From assembly GCF_052857255.1 (NCBI RefSeq), contig NC_135497.1, forward strand, positions 552,172,113-552,236,112: DNA of 64,000 nt. Reading direction: 5' to 3'. The translations under genes were made by a program, and so were the position numbers. This DNA is from Amblyomma americanum. Lineage: Eukaryota > Arthropoda > Arachnida > Ixodida > Ixodidae. The stretch's first letter is position 1, and every line of letters begins with the position of its first letter. Below are positions 59,401 through 64,000 of the stretch, one piece after another. A model generated the notes under the pieces. That model was not told the DNA's origin and made no database searches. It saw only the letters and a program-made list of their open reading frames with translations.

Positions 59401-60775
59401 ATGGAAGTCAAGTTGCAACACTTCTTTTTGACATTTGTGCAAGGTTTACAATTACAGTGGTTTGTTACGATTGAAAGTGTTGTCAGTGTCCTTACATGCA
59501 GTGCAACAACAACCTCGACAATGTAATTGCTCTAATGAGGTAGATAGCAGATTAATATCTGAAAGCGGCTAACAGCATTACTTAGGCCGCCAATCACACT
59601 ACCACACACGCTCCTGGTTCTCATACTGTTTTCTTTTTGGACCGGACTCATACTCCATAGCCAGCAAAAAGTGCAGACATCTCAAGGATACCGACTTTTC
59701 TAGGTGTAAACCAAATTTTGAACAAATAATTGGGCATACTGTTACTGGTCTTTTTCTGTTTGAACCCAAAGGTGCATTGTCTAGACATACCAGTGGTTGG
59801 ACTTTCTACACATGCTGGTTCTATAACTTCGCTAACAGACAACTCAGTCAGGCTTGCATAACTTGAACAGCCCAGATGCCGATGTCTAACGATCTTGGCT
59901 GTGCAAGTCTTGAAAACTAATGGGTTCTACATTTGTGTTGTCTCCTATGAGTGCGGAAACATAAAAAGTGTAGGAGCATTACGTTTGGTTTTATGCTTTT
60001 GCAATCCATGAAGTTGTTGATCGGAGGGAAAAATTTCTTATCTTTGAATAAGAAGTCACATAGGAAAGTACAAATCTTTCCAAGTATCTGCTCCAACCAT
60101 AACTTTTGCGGAAAGAACCAGTGCAGAAGTAGTGCGATATAGTCAATCCATAAGTACCAAGACTGCTATCATGCATGGCGATTAACTGCAGCCCAATGGC
60201 TTTTCATTTCTTAGCGTACTGCAGTCGACTAAAAGAACAAGTGATTTTGTGAAACAAACCAGGACCACATGTGGCCAACTATTACCACAGGTGCACATGT
60301 ACACCAAGTTTAATGGAAACATATTTTTTTCGGGCACAGAAACCGATTTTGTGCGAAACTGCAGAACTGGCCTAGCTACATAGGAATCACCTAAGAAAGC
60401 TTGACATATACATTTCCTGACATGACGTCGGGCCGTCAACACATTGGCTGCGCTGACATCATAGCATCTGCCATGCTTGAGACCAGAACCACGCAGAAAC
60501 CTCCACGTTCTAATCTAGTGACCGCCACTTTCAATGCGGAAGCTATGCCCCGGACTCCATCTGGTGCCTGTGACGAAACGTGAAATACTTCATTCACACA
60601 GTCCTACAGTCCCGAAAAATATTTGCACTGCACACACCATTACACAGCAGTGCAGTGATATCGCACTCAATTTTACACAATAGCGTATACAGCTCGCTCG
60701 GTCAAAAAGCCATTGCTGTGACCTAGGATTGACAGCAAGGCCTCACAAACTTGGCGAAAATATTCCCAGAAGTTT
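56435..60775. other. Unassigned AT-rich region
   Basis: Read on both strands without finding a domain, RNA gene or known repeat. Open frames are under 125 codons and have no recognisable motifs. Confidence 0.4.
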
Positions 60776-60868
60776 CAAATGAAACAAAAATCGCTGCCAT
60801 TGGGGTTCGAACTTAGGTCCTTTGTGTGCCAGGCAGGCACTTAACAAATATGCCACAACTAATCTGTA
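60776..60868 (-). repeat. tRNA-like sequence, probably SINE head
   Basis: The minus strand reads TTGTGGCATATTTGTTAAGT, GCCTGCCTGGCACACAAAGG and AAGTTCGAACCCCAATGGC. The B-box (GTTCGAACCCC) and a tRNA-like spacing are present, but no proper acceptor stem is seen, so it is more likely a SINE or tRNA pseudogene than a tRNA. Confidence 0.45.
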
Positions 60869-61310
60869 GATGTGGGCTTTGCGGGTATTCAAGTCAAATT
60901 TGAAAGCTCCGAGCGGAACGATGTAGCACGCAACTGATTAGAGCGACACACCTCACACATCACACGTCAGTGAGCAAAAGCGGCAGCCTTCAAGCTCGCC
61001 CAGTCTGCCCACATGTCATCGGGATAGGGAATGCGCAGTGAGGTGCTTTACCCTAATCGGTTGCGAGCTACTGTGGGCACCTGTTTTTAACAATTACTTC
61101 TAAATTACGCGGTTCATGCAGAGGTTTAAAATTTGACTTCAATACACACAAAGGCCACCTCTACACAATTGTTGCTCTAGAATACACCCATCGAAATCAT
61201 TTCAGGGTCACTTTAAGGCAAAGCTTAAATGTGCTCCTAATTTTTAACTTTACTTCTTTCAGTCACAATGACCTCAGGAACCATTGTGTACTCATCAACA
61301 TGATTTAGAG
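60869..61310. other. Unassigned sequence
   Basis: No feature that I can support. Confidence 0.4.
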
Positions 61311-61480
61311 AGTAGAGGCCGTATCACGTAACTGTCATAAATTCTGTCAAACGCTAATGACAGTGACGTCAAAATGGCGAAACGATGAGACGTCACCGCT
61401 TGATGCAACGAGGAATCAGCCGATTACATCAGGGCGCCACCCCGAGAGCATTTATTTGAACGGCGAGAGACCGTCTACCA
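61311..61480. promoter_or_regulatory. Promoter-like patch with CRE and YY1-like motif
   Basis: AGTGACGTCAAAATGGCGAAACG at about 61367-61389 combines a TGACGTCA CRE with an AAAATGGCG (YY1-like) motif, and GACGTC recurs at 61390. No linked exon can be proved. Confidence 0.3.
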
Positions 61481-62140
61481 AGTTCTTGTAAAAAGCATTC
61501 AGAAATATACAGTGATCAAAATAATTAATATTTTATTTTGCCAAAACATTGTGTTTAAAGCTAGAACATATTAAGCAACACAAAGAGCATAAGAAGTTGT
61601 GTTATTCAATTTTCTGGAGGGTTGCTATTGGTGCCGAGGGGATGCACTCACAACGGTAAAATGTCAACGAGCTGCTTTGTACGAAACGTGGAGTCCTTCC
61701 TCCATGGCACGAAAGCAGCCGAAGCAGCCAATTCCACCCAAGTTATTGTTTTTTACGCGGAATCTAAAACTCAAGCTACTGTGCGATTGACCTAAGTGCA
61801 CAGAAAAATTGAACGAAGGCAATGAAGGCTACGTGCCTGCCGGGCAAACTTGCAAGGACCGATTGGTAAGAAATCACTGCTAAAAACTTGTCTTGTTCGT
61901 TGCTTACGTTTGAAAGCGCCAAAGGGTGAGGTGTTGCAGTATGTGATGTGTGTTCGTCTCAGTTTCTTTTCCCTTGGGGAATAGAAGACGACCACGAAGT
62001 GCGATTCGCTGGGAAAAATGAAGTGCTTTGCCAGCGTAAGCCTGTGTTGTTTATGTGTAGCTGTTGCACTGAGGTGACCACGGAAACCCACCCCTTCTGC
62101 GCGCTAAGTTAGCAGATTGGCATTCCTTTACCAACGGTTG
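61481..62140. other. Unassigned sequence
   Basis: AT-rich on the left, mixed on the right; no gene recognised. Confidence 0.4.
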
Positions 62141-62640
62141 TACGATGCCGATGGGTGCCTTGTTACCAACGGCAGCTTGAAAGCTGCCCGTGGCAATTAA
62201 CCGCAGTGCACATAGCACCTGCCGCCAAACCAATAACGCGCTCGCACACGCACCTAGCAGTTCATCGGAGACTTCTTCGTACAGCCATTCCACAGTCTGC
62301 TTCTACAGTCGAAAAAAGGCGTCAAAACAGCTCGTCCGGCAGGTCAAACGCGTCTTCATGCGCTCTCCTTCGCCATTGCTCGCACCGGCGCAACCACCTC
62401 AGTTGTATCGCCGCGTTCACCACCGCCATTTTCTGTCCCAAACGCAACAGTCAAATTGACCGCCTCGAGGCGATCACAAAAAAAAATCAATTTGCACCTG
62501 CGTAATTAGGTTTGCAGCGCCATCACTTCTGCCGCATCCGTGACGTAATCTGCAGCCACCCATGATGCAAAAAACCCATATGGCCGCCAGCCACGACCGA
62601 CCAATAGGATTGAGGCTAACTGACCGTTTTAGACAAGTTT
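62141..62640. promoter_or_regulatory. GC-richer promoter-like patch
   Basis: Contains CACCGCCATTTTCTG (YY1-like, 62420), CCGTGACGTAATC (CRE-like, 62538), ATATGGCCGCCAGCC (62578) and GACCAATAGG (CCAAT box, 62597-62606). The density of such motifs suggests a bidirectional promoter, but the nearby frames show no recognisable protein. Confidence 0.35.
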
Positions 62641-63240
62641 TGGCAACTTTGCTATTTGACAGTTCTGTAATGCGGCCCCGGGACTCTTGCAAACACTATC
62701 TGCAGAAAGAATGGGCAGTGCCCAAGACCGTTCTGTGCTTGCATCGAAAGGTGCCATGTGATTTGGGAAGGTCTACAATGAGAACATGCCACAATGTGGG
62801 CAGGTAAAAACAAGCACAGTCATTGCCATAGCATCATTACAATGATAAGTGAAGCATGACTGCAAAGGCACTGGAAACGTCAGGCACTTAAAAGGGAATT
62901 CATTTCAGAGCTGAAACGAGCCTGTCTAATATGGAAATATATTAAATTATGAGAATGAGAAGGAGACTACACCATGCTCGCATCTGTTATGCTTCATGCT
63001 AACTAGTCACATTTCTCACAAGTTAGCTTAAAGAGGATAAAAAGCAGCACAACAAAAGTCAACAACAAAAAACCTTACTGGACTGTTGAATTGCTAAAAG
63101 AGTTTTGAAATCCACAGAAGTAAGGGTGTGTCACGAGCGAAAAAGAAAAGAGGGATGAGTAAAACACTGGACGTAAGGAAAGGCATGTTAATTGGCACAT
63201 GGCACTTTGAAAGAAAGAGAAGAGGGAAGAGAGTGCAGTG
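62641..63240. other. Unassigned sequence
   Basis: AT-rich with purine-rich patches (63010-63240). No gene seen. Confidence 0.4.
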
Positions 63241-63560
63241 AGTGAAAAAACCTTTATTGTCCAACAGAATGAGACCACCTCATCCAGACCTCCCCTGTCC
63301 TATACCCTCAGTTGAGGGAGGAGGATCAGGAGAGATCCGGCCGCATGGGGCAGTCGCGTCAGATGCTGGCCAGGATCTCTTGTATCCCGGCGGCCTCTTC
63401 AGCCAGTCGGACGGCGGTGAGCTGGAGCTCAGGGTCCGTACTCCGGAGCAAGGTCTCCTAGGCGTCTCTACTATTAATGTTCTTTGCCCTGCCTGGGGAT
63501 TGGCTACACTCCCATATTATGTGGTCGAGGGTACCTCTCGCCTCGCAGTCGTATTTTTGA
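63241..63560 (-). mobile_element. 3' end of an I-group LINE
   Basis: On the minus strand it reads KYDCEARGTLDHIIWECSQS (C-terminal zinc-knuckle region), one in-frame TAG, TLLRSTDPELQLTAVRLAEE, AAGIQEILAS and a stop, then a UTR with AATAAAGG at about 63250. Only the last 100 or so codons and the UTR are present. Confidence 0.72.
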
Positions 63561-64000
63561 AAGAGATGGAGAAGACGACGACCAAACTGAAAACAAGGTG
63601 GAAGTAAAGGAAAATGAAGTGGACGTATAAAAGGAGGGATGGCGATGTAGACAGGAGGAACGTTCTAGGTGTGGACGTTGGCGCATGGCCATCAGCTGCA
63701 GCAGGAGGTGTTAGATCGCGAGGCCTACTGACCTGGCGTGGTCCCCACCGGCTGATGCTCCGGACCTGTGGATCACGACGCTGACCCCGTCTTCGGAATG
63801 CGGGCCCGGTGTCAACGCCTCCAGATTGACGACTTAGCCTGCGGCTGTTGGTATCTGCCAGACCTCGTCATCAGTACTAAGATGCTCCAACGCTGACATC
63901 CAGCTAAGGCGACGTGGCAGCACCGACTCCCATTGTTGCGCCAATCAGTATGAGGCCGGCACGATAAAGGAAATGATTGATTTACTGGCTGAAGTGTTAG
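63561..64000. other. Unassigned; possible LTR-like sequence
   Basis: A GC-rich stretch with TATAAAAGG at 63627-63635. It could be part of an LTR or the 5' region of another element running off the window. There is no coding match. Confidence 0.3.

Noticed and set aside
60776..60868. Functional tRNA gene
   Set aside because: B-box and spacing are tRNA-like, but acceptor-stem pairing is not evident. Kept only as a tRNA-like repeat.
62051..62293. 80-codon minus-strand first exon next to the promoter-like patch
   Set aside because: Its start is a GTG, not an ATG, and there is no recognisable motif.

Overview
The window looks like a gene-poor, repeat-packed stretch of an arthropod nuclear genome, most likely a hard (ixodid) tick. 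The main clue is a family of tRNA-derived SINEs about 230 bp long that resembles Ruka, a SINE I know from ticks. Supporting clues are Penelope-like elements with GIY-YIG endonucleases, I-group LINEs carrying RNase H, CR1/L2-type LINEs with ATAAAT tails, tick-style Gypsy elements and a Harbinger transposon. No bacterial-style operon, rRNA gene, CRISPR array or clearly complete host gene is visible. Family names come from motif recognition, not from a database search.

Layout. 0-1.09 kb: 3' end of a Penelope-like element (PLE-1, +). 1.09-4.4 kb: 5'-truncated I-group LINE (LINE-B', +), itself hit by a CR1-like fragment at about 2.2-3.1 kb. 4.6-5.1 kb: SINE debris and a palindrome. 5.1-9.3 kb: LINE-A (-), broken by a 157-bp palindrome. 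9.45-14.6 kb: LINE-B (-), nearly full length with gag-like ORF1, endonuclease, RT and RNase H, but frameshifted. 15.1-17.9 kb: LINE-C (-). 18.2-19.2 kb: 36-bp minisatellite and a TA microsatellite. 19.75-23.27 kb: Harbinger element with a HARBI1-like transposase (+) and a convergent Myb/SANT-like partner gene (-). PLE-2 (-, 23.27-25.63 kb) interrupts the Myb gene and is itself interrupted by a Ruka-like SINE. 25.6-27.6 kb: R2/NeSL-type LINE fragments with another LINE's 3' end inside. 28.4-28.9 kb: possible promoter and first exon of a host gene (-). 29.5-34.6 kb: SINEs, a CR1-like LINE (+) and a FAR1/MULE-like exon. 35.2-36.8 kb: tandem duplications. 36.78-42.43 kb: Gypsy-1, whose leader-gag-protease block is inverted relative to pol and LTRs. 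42.4-46.36 kb: mostly unassigned. 46.365-51.736 kb: Gypsy-2, a young LTR element with 185-bp LTRs differing at one base and a 4-bp target duplication. 55.0-56.4 kb: another CR1/L2-like LINE (+). 56.4-63.2 kb: mostly unassigned, with two promoter-like stretches. 63.24-63.56 kb: 3' end of another I-group LINE (-).

The elements do not work together as a system; they form a layered insertion record. The clearest nested order is Harbinger, then PLE-2 inside it, then a SINE inside PLE-2. Only Gypsy-2 looks recent and nearly intact. The most unusual structure is the Gypsy-1 inversion, bounded by a 24-bp inverted repeat made of sequence that belongs to the element's own leader and protease-end regions.
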